DNA of 17,745 bases from Xanthobacteraceae bacterium (GTDB taxonomy: Bacteria; Pseudomonadota; Alphaproteobacteria; Rhizobiales; Xanthobacteraceae). Every line of letters begins with the position of its first letter. The stretch's first letter is position 1. Positions 6,558-14,712 of this stretch are shown here, piece after piece. The notes beneath the pieces are model-generated. The model worked only from the letters and a program-made list of their open reading frames with translations, was not told where the DNA came from and did not search any database. The stretch spans positions 1 through 17,745 of the forward strand of contig JASHSY010000370.1 of NCBI GenBank assembly GCA_030040825.1. The letters are read 5' to 3'. The translations under genes and the position numbers were made by a program.

Positions 6558-7202
6558 GTGAGCGCCATGAAGCTTTATTCGTATTTCCGCTCTTCGGCCG
6601 CATTCCGTGTGCGCATCGCGCTCAATCTTAAGAGCATTGGCTATGAGACGGTCCCCGTTCATCTCGTCAAGGACGGAGGCCATAATCGTCGGCCGGAATA
6701 TCATGCGGTCAACCCGCAGATGCGCGTTCCGGCTCTGGTAACACCGAACGGCGACGTACTCATTCAGTCGCTCGCGATCATCGAGTATCTCGATGAGACA
6801 CATCCGGATCCTCCACTATTGCCGAAAGATCCAATTGCGCGCGCGCACTGTCGCGCGCTCGCCAACATCGTCGCCTGCGACATCCATCCGCTGAATAACA
6901 CCAGTCCCCTGCGCTACCTGAAGCGACAGATGAACCAGGAGCAAACGGCAATTGATGCCTGGTACCATCATTGGGTGATCGAGGGCTTGGCGGCGTATGA
7001 AGCGCTGGCGCAAGGCGGCACCTATTCCTGCGGCCCGCAGGTGACGGTGGCCGATCTTTTCCTCGTTCCACAGGTTGCCAATGCGCGCCGGCTGAAAGTC
7101 CCGCTCGACAAATTCCCGAAGATCGCCGCTATCGATGCAGCCTGCCTGAAGCTTCCCGCCTTCGATCGCGCCCGGCCGGAAAACCAGCCGGACGCAGAAT
7201 GA
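6558..7202 (+). CDS. maiA: Maleylacetoacetate / maleylpyruvate isomerase (zeta GST)
   Basis: The 214-aa protein is a zeta-class glutathione transferase. The N-terminal thioredoxin-like domain shows the glutathione-site motif SYFRSSAAFRVRIALN and the cis-Pro region NPQMRVPALV, followed by QSLAIIEYLDE. The C-terminal helical domain has CDIHPLNN and QVTVADLFLVPQVANA. The zeta signature is normally SSC-x-W/H-R, but here the Cys position is Ala, as in some bacterial members; the serines are kept. It isomerises maleylacetoacetate (homogentisate pathway) or maleylpyruvate (gentisate pathway) to the fumaryl form. The start is either this GTG or the ATG nine bases later at 6567, which matches the usual family start MKLY. 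It is probably transcribed with or after the MarR gene. Confidence 0.9.
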   Translation: MSAMKLYSYFRSSAAFRVRIALNLKSIGYETVPVHLVKDGGHNRRPEYHAVNPQMRVPALVTPNGDVLIQSLAIIEYLDETHPDPPLLPKDPIARAHCRALANIVACDIHPLNNTSPLRYLKRQMNQEQTAIDAWYHHWVIEGLAAYEALAQGGTYSCGPQVTVADLFLVPQVANARRLKVPLDKFPKIAAIDAACLKLPAFDRARPENQPDAE

Positions 7203-7273
7203 CGCGTATCCACACTTTGGTCACCATTCCATCGCTTCATCCGCCAACGCCAGAGCAAGGGTCGAAAGTCAAC

Positions 7274-8410
7274 ATGCGAAAACCACTGTGCGGCGCAGGA
7301 TTTCTCGCTGTTGCACTGGCGGTGCTGGCCGCGCCCGCCACGGCCCAAAGCCCGCCGCCGATTCCACCAGCACCGATTCCGGGCCGGCCGCTCGCCACCC
7401 CCACTCCGCCTCCGCCCGTGGCGGCTCAGCCACCGGCGAGCCCAGTATGTGCGCGGCTCGAAAGCCAGCTGGCTGTGGTCAATCGTGGCGCTAACGACCC
7501 GGCCCGACTGGAGGTGATCAAACGCTCCGAGGACGCGGTCGCCAGGCAGCAGGCCGAGCTTGACCGGTTGCTGGTGCAGTCGAAAAAGCAGGGTTGCGAG
7601 GGTGGCGGATTTTTTGCGCTGTTTACGGGGCGCTCGCCGGCCTGCCAGCCGCTGAATGTGCAGGTTCAGCAGATGCGTGACAATCTCGACCGCGCGATGA
7701 GCGATCTCGAACGGCTCAAAAGCGGCAACACCGATCAGGAAAGCGAGCGACGCGCGCTGATTGGGCAACTGGCCGGAAATAATTGCGGCCCGCAGTACCG
7801 AGCCGCCGCCGCGGCACAGCCGAGCGGTTTTCTGGACGCGCTGTTCGGCGGGCACTTGATCAATCCCGGCGGCGAAGGCGCGCCGTCCGGCACCTATCAT
7901 ACGGTGTGTGTGCGCACCTGCGACGGTTATTATTTCCCGATTTCGTATTCGACAGTGCCGAGCCGCTTTCCCGACGACGCGCGCGCTTGCCAACGCGAAT
8001 GTCCGGCCACCGAAGTCGCCCTTTTCACTTACCGAAATCCCGGCGAGGACATCGGTCAGGCGGTATCAATCAGCGGGGCGCCCTATACCGAGCTGCCGAA
8101 CGCCTTCCGCTATCGCAAGGAATACATCGCTTCCTGCTCGTGCCGCCGGCCAGGCCAGACCTGGGCAGATGCACTCAAGGGCGCCGACGATTCAACAACA
8201 TTGGAAAGCGGCGATATCGTCGTGACCGATCAGAACGCCAAAGCGTTGTCGCAGCCGCCAGCGCCGAAAGGCGCCAAGCCGGCCAAGCTGGGAGCTAAAG
8301 ACGCCACCGCTACGCCAGCCCCCAGCCCGACCTCAGCGGAAACGAATGCCGGCGCGGCGCCCAGCAGCACCGTGCGCATGGTGGGCCCGCCCTTCGTTGC
8401 GGGACATTGA
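7274..8410 (+). CDS. DUF2865 exported protein
   Basis: An ATG at 7199 overlaps the maiA stop, but the ATG at 7274 gives a textbook signal peptide (LAVALAVLAAPATA, cleavage after residue 24) and is chosen; the product is 378 aa. After the signal come a Pro-rich spacer (about 26-56), a region rich in charged heptads likely to be coiled coil (about 60-165), and the DUF2865 domain (about 206-302) with the paired-cysteine core VCVRTCDGYYFPISYST, ARACQRECP and ASCSCRRPGQTW. A low-complexity Ala/Pro tail follows. Cysteines at 212, 216, 239, 243, 288 and 290 suggest disulfides in the periplasm. The family is frequent in Hyphomicrobiales and its function is unknown. It converges on nadE with a 12-base gap. 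Confidence 0.88.
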   Translation: MRKPLCGAGFLAVALAVLAAPATAQSPPPIPPAPIPGRPLATPTPPPPVAAQPPASPVCARLESQLAVVNRGANDPARLEVIKRSEDAVARQQAELDRLLVQSKKQGCEGGGFFALFTGRSPACQPLNVQVQQMRDNLDRAMSDLERLKSGNTDQESERRALIGQLAGNNCGPQYRAAAAAQPSGFLDALFGGHLINPGGEGAPSGTYHTVCVRTCDGYYFPISYSTVPSRFPDDARACQRECPATEVALFTYRNPGEDIGQAVSISGAPYTELPNAFRYRKEYIASCSCRRPGQTWADALKGADDSTTLESGDIVVTDQNAKALSQPPAPKGAKPAKLGAKDATATPAPSPTSAETNAGAAPSSTVRMVGPPFVAGH

Positions 8411-8422
8411 CCTGGATCGTCA

Positions 8423-10162
8423 TCAAAAATCGGCGGTGCCGGCCTTGGCCGGGCTTCTGGCCGCATTGCGGTTCGGTTCGGCCGGCGCGGTCCCCGGATC
8501 GCGGAACCGATTGACGATCGGATAGCGCCGGTCGCGGCCAAAATTCTTCAGGGTCACCTTCACGCCCGGGGCAGCCTGCCGGCGTTTATACTCGGCAAGG
8601 CTCAGCATGCGCTCGACTTTCATCACCATTTCGCGGTCAAAACCCGCCGCCACGATCGTGGCAAGCGGTTCTTCACGTTCGACCAACCGCCCGAGGATCT
8701 GATCGAGCAGTTCATACGGCGGAAGCGTGTCCTGATCGGTTTGATTATAGCGCAGCTCAGCACTTGGCGCTCGCGTCAGGACATTGTCGGGAATAACAGG
8801 CCCGATCGGCCCCAACGCCCCATTTGGCCTCCAGCGGTTGCGAAGCCGCGCCAACCGGAACACCTCGGTCTTGTAAAGGTCCTTGATCGGATTGAAGCCG
8901 CCATTCATATCGCCATACAACGTGGCGTAACCGACCGACATTTCGGATTTGTTGCCGGTCGTCACCACCATCAGGCCGAATTTGTTAGAGATCGCCATCA
9001 GCATGGTACCGCGAGCACGCGATTGAAGGTTCTCCTCGGTCACATCGGCAGGGGCGCCGCCGAACACGCTGCTCAACGCGGCTTCGAGGCCGCCCACCGC
9101 ACTTTGGATCGGCACGATGTCATAATGCGTACCGAGCGTGCGAGCGACTGCCGCCGCGTCGTCGAGCGATTCCTGTGAGGTGTAGCGATACGGCAGCATT
9201 ACGCAGCGCACGCGACCGGGTCCAAGCGCATCGGTTGCCATAACGGCACAAAGTGCTGAATCGATGCCGCCCGAGAGTCCGAGGACGACACCCTTGAAGC
9301 CGCTCTTGTTCACATAATCGCGCAATCCGACCACGCAGGCGGTATAGTCTGCCTGGTCGCGCTCATCGGGCGCAGCCATTGGTCCGCGCTCGCAACACCA
9401 ACTGTCGCCCATTCGCGACCAGTGTGTCGTCAGCACGATTTCCTGAAATTCCGGCAATTGGAAAGCGATGGAGCGATCCGCATTGATCGCAAACGACGCG
9501 CCGTCGAACACCAACTCGTCCTGACCACCGACTTGATTCAAATAAATCATCGGCAAGCCGGACTCCACCACACGGCTAAGAGCGATGTTGAGCCGTTCTT
9601 CGGTTTTACCGCGCCAATAGGGCGAGCCGTTCGGCACCAAAAGGATTTCGCCGCCGGTTTCGGTCAAACACTCGACCACTTCGGCGCCCCAGATGTCTTC
9701 GCAAATCGGAATCCCGATACGGGCGCCCTTGACCACAATTGGACCGGGCAGCGGACCGGCCGCAAAAACCCGTTTTTCGTCGAACACACCATAATTCGGT
9801 AAATCGACCTTGAAGCGGATTGCCTCAATCCGTCCGCCGGCGAGAAAGGCGTACGCATTGTAGAGTTTGCCATCCTCGAGCCAGGGCGTGCCGATGAGCG
9901 CGGCTGGACCGCCGTCCCCAGTGTCGCGCGCCAGTGCTTCGACCGCGGCGCGGCAGGCCGACTGAAACGCCGGCTTGAGCACCAAGTCTTCCGGCGGATA
10001 GCCGGCGATGAACAATTCGGAAAAGGCGATGACATCGGCGCGCTCGCGCGCCGCCTGCGCACGCGCGACGCGGGCGCGCTCAAGATTGCCGGTGACGTCG
10101 CCGACAACCGGATTAAGCTGCGCGACCGCTATAGCCAGACAGTCGGCGGGACGCTCATTCAT
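8423..10162 (-). CDS. nadE: Glutamine-dependent NAD+ synthetase
   Basis: The 579-aa two-domain enzyme makes NAD+ from deamido-NAD+, ATP and glutamine. The N-terminal nitrilase-type glutaminase domain has the Glu-Lys-Cys triad at about E49 (FSELFIAGYPPEDL), K118 (FKVDLPNYGVFDE) and C154 (IPICEDIWG). The C-terminal synthetase domain has the PP-loop SGGIDS at 297-302, and LYGDMNGGFNPIKDLYKTEVF carries the substrate and Mg2+ contacts. All key residues are present, and the length is usual for the alphaproteobacterial form. Its ribosome site is weak. It lies downstream of aroG after about 100 bases, so it may have its own promoter. The last residues are Ala/Pro-rich and likely unstructured. Confidence 0.97.
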   Translation of the reverse strand: MNERPADCLAIAVAQLNPVVGDVTGNLERARVARAQAARERADVIAFSELFIAGYPPEDLVLKPAFQSACRAAVEALARDTGDGGPAALIGTPWLEDGKLYNAYAFLAGGRIEAIRFKVDLPNYGVFDEKRVFAAGPLPGPIVVKGARIGIPICEDIWGAEVVECLTETGGEILLVPNGSPYWRGKTEERLNIALSRVVESGLPMIYLNQVGGQDELVFDGASFAINADRSIAFQLPEFQEIVLTTHWSRMGDSWCCERGPMAAPDERDQADYTACVVGLRDYVNKSGFKGVVLGLSGGIDSALCAVMATDALGPGRVRCVMLPYRYTSQESLDDAAAVARTLGTHYDIVPIQSAVGGLEAALSSVFGGAPADVTEENLQSRARGTMLMAISNKFGLMVVTTGNKSEMSVGYATLYGDMNGGFNPIKDLYKTEVFRLARLRNRWRPNGALGPIGPVIPDNVLTRAPSAELRYNQTDQDTLPPYELLDQILGRLVEREEPLATIVAAGFDREMVMKVERMLSLAEYKRRQAAPGVKVTLKNFGRDRRYPIVNRFRDPGTAPAEPNRNAARSPAKAGTADF

Positions 10163-10264
10163 GGCAATGATCTAATCCCGGATCGGACGACGGACAAACG
10201 CAAGACGGCGGACAGACAGTACAATCAAGGTTGCCTGCTCGGTCGCCGGTCCCCCTTTTCCTGA

Positions 10265-11668
10265 CTAAAGCGCCGCCGCGACCGGCGCCGGTTTCGCCTT
10301 ACCCTGCCGCTGGCCTTTGAGAAGATCGGCGACAAGGAAAGCAAGATCGAGCGATTGCTCGGCATTGAGCCGGGGATCGCATACCGTATGATAGCGGTCG
10401 TTGAGATCCTCGTCGCTGATCGCGCGCGCGCCACCGGTGCATTCGGTGACATTTTGGCCGGTCATTTCAAGGTGCACACCACCGGCATAGGTACCTTCGG
10501 CGGCATGGACCTGAAAGAACGTGCGCACTTCTTTCAAGATTTGATCGAACGGCCGCGTCTTGTAGCCGGTGACGGAGGTAATGGTATTGCCGTGCATCGG
10601 ATCGCATGACCAAAGGACGTTACGGCCTTCGCGCTTCACTGCGCGAATCAGTCGCGGCAAATGCTCGGCCGCCTTATCGGCGCCCATCCGGCAGACCAGC
10701 GTCAAGCGGCCGGCCTCGTTATGCGGGTCGAGAATGTCGATGAGCTTGAGCAATTCGTCCGACGTCTGTGTCGGCCCGGTTTTGAGGCCGAGCGGATTCT
10801 TGATACCGCGGCAGAACTCGATATGGGCATGATTCGACTGGCGGGTGCGATCGCCAACCCACAACATGTGCCCCGACGTGCAGTACCAATCCCCGGTGGT
10901 TGAATCGACGCGGGTAAAAGCCTGCTCATAGCCGAGCAGCAACGCTTCGTGGCTGGTGAAAAAATCGGTGGTGCGCATCTCCGGATGCACCTCCGGGTCG
11001 ATACCGCAGGCGCGCATGAAGTTGAGCGCGTCGGTGAGATGCGTCGCCAATTCCTGGTAACGCTTCGACTGCGGCGAGTCCTTGACGAAGGACAGCATCC
11101 ATTGATGCGCGTTTGCAAGATTGGCGTAGCCGCCGGTGGCGAAAGCGCGCAACAGATTAAGTGTCGCCGCCGATTGCCGATAGGCTTCGAGTTGCCGGCG
11201 CGGATCGGGCGTGCGTGCTTGCGGCGTGAACTCGGTACCATTGATGATATCGCCGCGATAAGCCGGCAGTTCGATGCCGCCGCGCTTCTCGGTCGGCGAC
11301 GAGCGCGGCTTGGCAAACTGACCGGCAATGCGGCCGACTTTCACCACCGGCGAGGCGGCAGCGTAGGTCAGCACCACCGCCATTTGCAGAAACAGACGGA
11401 AAAAATCGCGGATGCTGTTGGCGCCATGCTCGGCGAAGCTTTCGGCGCAATCGCCACCTTGCAGCAGGAAAGCATTGCCGCCAGCCACTTGGGCCAGCGC
11501 GCGTTTTAAGTTGCGCGCTTCGCCGGCAAACACCAGGGGCGGAAAGCTCGCCAGCAGCGCCTCGACCTCGCTGAGGGCCTTGGCATCCGGATACTCCGGC
11601 ACCTGCACGATCGGCTTGTCGCGCCAGGAATCCGGGCTCCATTTCACCGCGTTTGTCCGCCTGGACAT
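10265..11668 (-). CDS. aroG: Class II DAHP synthase
   Basis: The 467-aa enzyme condenses phosphoenolpyruvate with erythrose 4-phosphate to DAHP, the first step of the shikimate pathway. It is the plant/Mycobacterium type II form. It opens with KWSPDSWRDKPI, has the metal-ligand Cys at residue 74 (LQGGDCAESF), and further metal sites in DPMHGN (His), HLEMTGQNVTECTGG (Glu) and CDPRLN (Asp). The phosphate-binding RxxGQFAKPRS motif is also seen. GGAGG lies eight bases before the ATG. The 71 bases between it and gor hold a possible promoter, so it need not depend on rpiA-gor transcription. The symbol follows the M. tuberculosis name. Confidence 0.96.
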   Translation of the reverse strand: MSRRTNAVKWSPDSWRDKPIVQVPEYPDAKALSEVEALLASFPPLVFAGEARNLKRALAQVAGGNAFLLQGGDCAESFAEHGANSIRDFFRLFLQMAVVLTYAAASPVVKVGRIAGQFAKPRSSPTEKRGGIELPAYRGDIINGTEFTPQARTPDPRRQLEAYRQSAATLNLLRAFATGGYANLANAHQWMLSFVKDSPQSKRYQELATHLTDALNFMRACGIDPEVHPEMRTTDFFTSHEALLLGYEQAFTRVDSTTGDWYCTSGHMLWVGDRTRQSNHAHIEFCRGIKNPLGLKTGPTQTSDELLKLIDILDPHNEAGRLTLVCRMGADKAAEHLPRLIRAVKREGRNVLWSCDPMHGNTITSVTGYKTRPFDQILKEVRTFFQVHAAEGTYAGGVHLEMTGQNVTECTGGARAISDEDLNDRYHTVCDPRLNAEQSLDLAFLVADLLKGQRQGKAKPAPVAAAL

Positions 11669-11693
11669 GCTGTGGCCTCCACAATCCGGCGGT

Positions 11694-11723
11694 CTTATAC
11701 ACGCCGGCTGGGGCCCGTGACAG
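11694..11723 (-). promoter_or_regulatory. Possible sigma-70 promoter of aroG
   Basis: On the minus strand CTGTCA (11718-11723) and TATAAG (11694-11699) are separated by 18 bases; both match the housekeeping hexamers at four or more positions. The -10 element lies in the loop of a small inverted repeat (CCGGCG at 11686-11691 with CGCCGG at 11702-11707), which could be a regulatory dyad or the remains of a weak terminator of gor. This is pattern matching only. Confidence 0.35.
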
Positions 11724-11739
11724 CGCTAAAAATAGCCGG

Positions 11740-13122
11740 TTATTCAGCGGCTTCGCGGGCGTAGCTGGCGCTTTTCTGCCGCATGGTTACCAGTTCTTCG
11801 GCCGTGGTCGGGTGGAGCGCCATGGTGGCGTCAAAGTCGGCCTTTTTCGCTCCCATCGTTACCGCGATAGCGGCGACCTGGACCATCTCAGCAGCCCCTT
11901 CGCCGACAACGTGGCAGCCCACGACCCGGTCGGTTGAGCCATCGACCACAAGCTTGATCAATACCGTGGTATCGCGGCCGGAAAGCGTTGCCTTCAGCGG
12001 CCTAAACATCGCTTTGTAGATATCCGTCCGCGCGAACCGCGCACGCGCCTGTGCCTCGGTAAAGCCGACTGCACCGACCTCCGGATCGGAGAACACCGCG
12101 GTCGGCACATGCGTAAGATCCACCGCGACCTTCCTGCCGCCGAACACGGTGTCGGCAAAGGCGTGGCCTTCACGGATGGCGACCGGCGTAAGATTGACGC
12201 GATTGGTCACGTCGCCGATGGCGTAAATATTCGCAACATTCGAGCACGAATATTCGTCAACGGCGACGCCGCCGTTCTTGGCGATTGCGACCCCGGCCTC
12301 CTTTAGCCCGATCTTGTTGACATTCGGTGCGCGGCCGGTCGCAAACATCACGCAATCGGCGGTTGCTCTGTTGCCGCTCGTGAAAAGCACGGAGAAGCGC
12401 TTCTCGGTCCGCTCGATGGCGGCGACCTTGCAACCGACGATCACCTTGATGCCCCGTTTCTCCATATCCATCCGCACATGCGCGCGCACGTCGTCGTCGA
12501 AGCCGCGCAAGATGTTTTCGCCGCGATAGACGACCGTTACCTGCGAGCCGAGCCCAGCGAAAATGCCGGCGAATTCGATCGCGATATAGCCGCCGCCCTG
12601 AACGACCACATGCTTGGGCAGTTCCGGCAGATGAAAAGCCTCATTCGACGAAATGGCGTGCTCGATGCCGGGAATCGGATCGCCGTATGTCGGCGTGCCG
12701 CCGGTGGCAACCAGGATATATTGCGCGCGCACGCGCTTGCCGTCGGCCAGTTGAATGACGTGCGGATCGGCGATCACCGCGCGGGTCTTGACAATGCTGA
12801 CGCCCGCCTTCTGCAGCGTGGCGATATAAGCCGCTTCGAGCCGGTTGATCTCCTTATCCTTGTTGGCGATCAGCGTTGACCAGTCGAATGAGGATTGCGG
12901 CACGGTCCAGCCGTACCCGGCGGCGTCCTCAAATTCGGCGCGAAAACGCGACGCATAGACCAAGAGCTTCTTCGGCACGCAGCCACGAATGACGCAGGTG
13001 CCGCCGACGCGATACTCTTCCGCCAGCATGACTCGCGCGCCGTGTTGCGCAGCAATCCGCGCGGCCCGTACGCCTCCCGAACCACCTCCAACGACGAAAA
13101 GATCAACGTCGTAATCGGCCAC
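11740..13122 (-). CDS. gor: Glutathione-disulfide reductase
   Basis: The start is set at a GTG at 13122, because the longer open frame back to 13314 lies over the end of rpiA. The 460-aa length and the opening VADYDVDLFVVGGGSGG match glutathione reductases. The FAD-binding GGGSGG is at 12-17, the redox disulfide is GGTCVIRGCVP with C43 and C48, the NADPH motif is GGGYIAIEFAGIF with arginines in VYRGENILRG downstream, the second FAD motif is IYAIGDVT, and the C-terminal catalytic HPTTAEE is present. It reduces GSSG with NADPH in the cytoplasm. A second GTG lies 12 bases upstream at 13134. GGGGAG precedes the chosen GTG by about 11 bases. It follows rpiA by 23 bases, so both are likely one transcript supplying and using pentose-phosphate NADPH. 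Confidence 0.95.
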   Translation of the reverse strand: MADYDVDLFVVGGGSGGVRAARIAAQHGARVMLAEEYRVGGTCVIRGCVPKKLLVYASRFRAEFEDAAGYGWTVPQSSFDWSTLIANKDKEINRLEAAYIATLQKAGVSIVKTRAVIADPHVIQLADGKRVRAQYILVATGGTPTYGDPIPGIEHAISSNEAFHLPELPKHVVVQGGGYIAIEFAGIFAGLGSQVTVVYRGENILRGFDDDVRAHVRMDMEKRGIKVIVGCKVAAIERTEKRFSVLFTSGNRATADCVMFATGRAPNVNKIGLKEAGVAIAKNGGVAVDEYSCSNVANIYAIGDVTNRVNLTPVAIREGHAFADTVFGGRKVAVDLTHVPTAVFSDPEVGAVGFTEAQARARFARTDIYKAMFRPLKATLSGRDTTVLIKLVVDGSTDRVVGCHVVGEGAAEMVQVAAIAVTMGAKKADFDATMALHPTTAEELVTMRQKSASYAREAAE

Positions 13123-13145
13123 TCGCGGCTGCACTCCCCGGGCAC

Positions 13146-13850
13146 CTAGGATTGAGGACGTTCGACGAGGCGCACCCCGTCGCTGCCGGCAAGAATAGCA
13201 GTCTGGGTCAATCCGATGAACAGACCGTGCTCCACCACGCCAGGCACCGCGGCTAGGCGGGTTGCCAGCGCCGGCGGATCGACAATGCGCTGTAAATGGG
13301 CATCCAAAATCCAATGACCGCCATCGGTGACGAACACTTTGCCGTCATTGCCTTTGCGCAGCACCACCGGTCCGGAGCATCCGGCCGCCCGTACAGCCGC
13401 ATCGATCGCCCGCCCCGTCGCCTTGGCGCCGAACGGCACGATCTCAATCGGTAGCGGAAAACCGCCGAGCACAGAGACCCATTTCGACTCATCGGCGACC
13501 ACGACCATGCGGGCCGACGCGGTGGCGACGATTTTCTCGCGCAGCAACGCGCCACCGCCGCCCTTGATGACCGTGAGATCAGGCGCAATCTCGTCGGCGC
13601 CATCCACGGTCAAATCCAGCTCCGGCGTGTCGTCAAGCGTAGTAAGGAGAATGCCGAGCTTTTCTGCCTGCACGCGGGTCGCCTCCGACGTCGGCACCGC
13701 GACGATGTCGAGCCCGCCGCGCACGCGTTCGGCCAATAAATCGACGAATTGCCTGGCGGTCGAGCCGGTCCCCAATCCGAGCCGCATCCCCGGCCGGACA
13801 AACTCCAGCGCGCAAGCCGCAGCAGCGCGTTTTTGGGCCTCGGTGTCCAT
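13146..13850 (-). CDS. rpiA: Ribose-5-phosphate isomerase A
   Basis: The 234-aa protein interconverts ribose 5-phosphate and ribulose 5-phosphate. It has the family blocks GLGTGST (25-31), SEAT, DGADE (83-87) with the catalytic acid, and KGGGGALLREK (96-106). Length and order of motifs are normal. The start faces gph with only 35 bases between the two start codons. The ribosome site is weak (GCGGCCC). It is the first gene of the pair with gor. Confidence 0.97.
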   Translation of the reverse strand: MDTEAQKRAAAACALEFVRPGMRLGLGTGSTARQFVDLLAERVRGGLDIVAVPTSEATRVQAEKLGILLTTLDDTPELDLTVDGADEIAPDLTVIKGGGGALLREKIVATASARMVVVADESKWVSVLGGFPLPIEIVPFGAKATGRAIDAAVRAAGCSGPVVLRKGNDGKVFVTDGGHWILDAHLQRIVDPPALATRLAAVPGVVEHGLFIGLTQTAILAGSDGVRLVERPQS

Positions 13851-13885
13851 GGGCCGCTGTGTAGGGCAAAATCACCCGGAAAGCG

Positions 13886-14587
13886 ATGCTTGCGCGGCAA
13901 CGATTCGCCAGCTACGCCAAAGCAATGCTCACCATCGTCTTTGACCTTGACGGCACCCTGGTTGATACCGCGCCCGATCTGGTCGACACGCTCAATTTCA
14001 CCTTGAATGAGAACGGCCTCCCTGAGGTTGCTTACGAAACTGCCCGGCGGCTGATCGGAGGCGGCGCACGAACCATGATCGAGCGGGCGCTGGTGCTGGA
14101 GGGGCGGGCCGCAGCGCTCGCAGACATCGACGACCTCTATGAGTCCTTTGTCGCCCACTATGCCGAGCACATCGCCGACCGCTCACGTCCTTTTCCGGGG
14201 GTCGAACGGGCGCTCGATAATCTGGCGGCCGCCGGATACATGCTGGCGGTTTGCACCAATAAGCTCGAGTGGCTGTCGAAAAAACTGCTCGATGCGCTTC
14301 AGCTAAGCAGGCGGTTCGCCGCCATCTGCGGCCAGGATACGTTTGGCATCCAGAAGCCCGATCCGCAGATCTTCCGTGCTACCGTGATGCGGGCTGGGGG
14401 CGATCCCGCCCGGGCTATTATGGTCGGCGATTCAATTACCGACATCAGCACCGCCCGCGCCGCCAAAGTATCGGTTATTGCAGTGGATTTCGGCTATACC
14501 GAGGTGCCGATTGCGACGCTGAAACCGGATCGGGTGATTAGTTCGTACACTGAACTGCCGCCCGTGATCGCCGCTCTCCGGTCGTGA
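13886..14587 (+). CDS. gph: Phosphoglycolate phosphatase (HAD family)
   Basis: The HAD-superfamily hydrolase shows motif I DLDGTLVDT with the nucleophile Asp, a helical cap domain (about residues 30-95), motif II VCTNK, a motif III lysine in GIQKPDPQIF, and motif IV MVGDSITDISTARAA. These fit phosphoglycolate phosphatase (Gph), which clears 2-phosphoglycolate; related HAD phosphatases of other specificity cannot be excluded. The ATG at 13886 has GGAAAG just upstream and gives 233 aa. The ATG at 13925 (MLTIVFDLDG) would remove 13 residues and fits the usual family start, but has a poorer ribosome site. Confidence 0.9.
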   Translation: MLARQRFASYAKAMLTIVFDLDGTLVDTAPDLVDTLNFTLNENGLPEVAYETARRLIGGGARTMIERALVLEGRAAALADIDDLYESFVAHYAEHIADRSRPFPGVERALDNLAAAGYMLAVCTNKLEWLSKKLLDALQLSRRFAAICGQDTFGIQKPDPQIFRATVMRAGGDPARAIMVGDSITDISTARAAKVSVIAVDFGYTEVPIATLKPDRVISSYTELPPVIAALRS

Positions 14588-14712
14588 AAATTGCTATGGA
14601 CGATCAGGGCTTTATCGGGCAGTAAAACCGATTATATTGGTCGTGAATGCCCCATTTATGGCTCATGTGGAGCCGGGGTCGTTTGTGGATACGCATGCCG
14701 ATGGGCGCGCAA

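Noticed and set aside
7199..7273. N-terminal extension of the DUF2865 protein by an ATG overlapping the maiA stop
   Set aside because: It would bury a textbook signal peptide behind 25 non-conserved residues; the ATG at 7274 is preferred.
7022..7993. 323-codon minus-strand frame
   Set aside because: Antisense to maiA and the DUF2865 gene, both of which have strong family evidence.
13123..13314. 64-codon N-terminal extension of glutathione reductase
   Set aside because: It overlaps the end of rpiA and adds sequence unlike the family; the length with GTG at 13122 is normal.
14588..14712. Moco riboswitch or strong promoter before moaA
   Set aside because: Only a short GGCTC/GAGCC stem (14660-14674) and a TTATAT stretch are seen; this does not resemble the known Moco motif.
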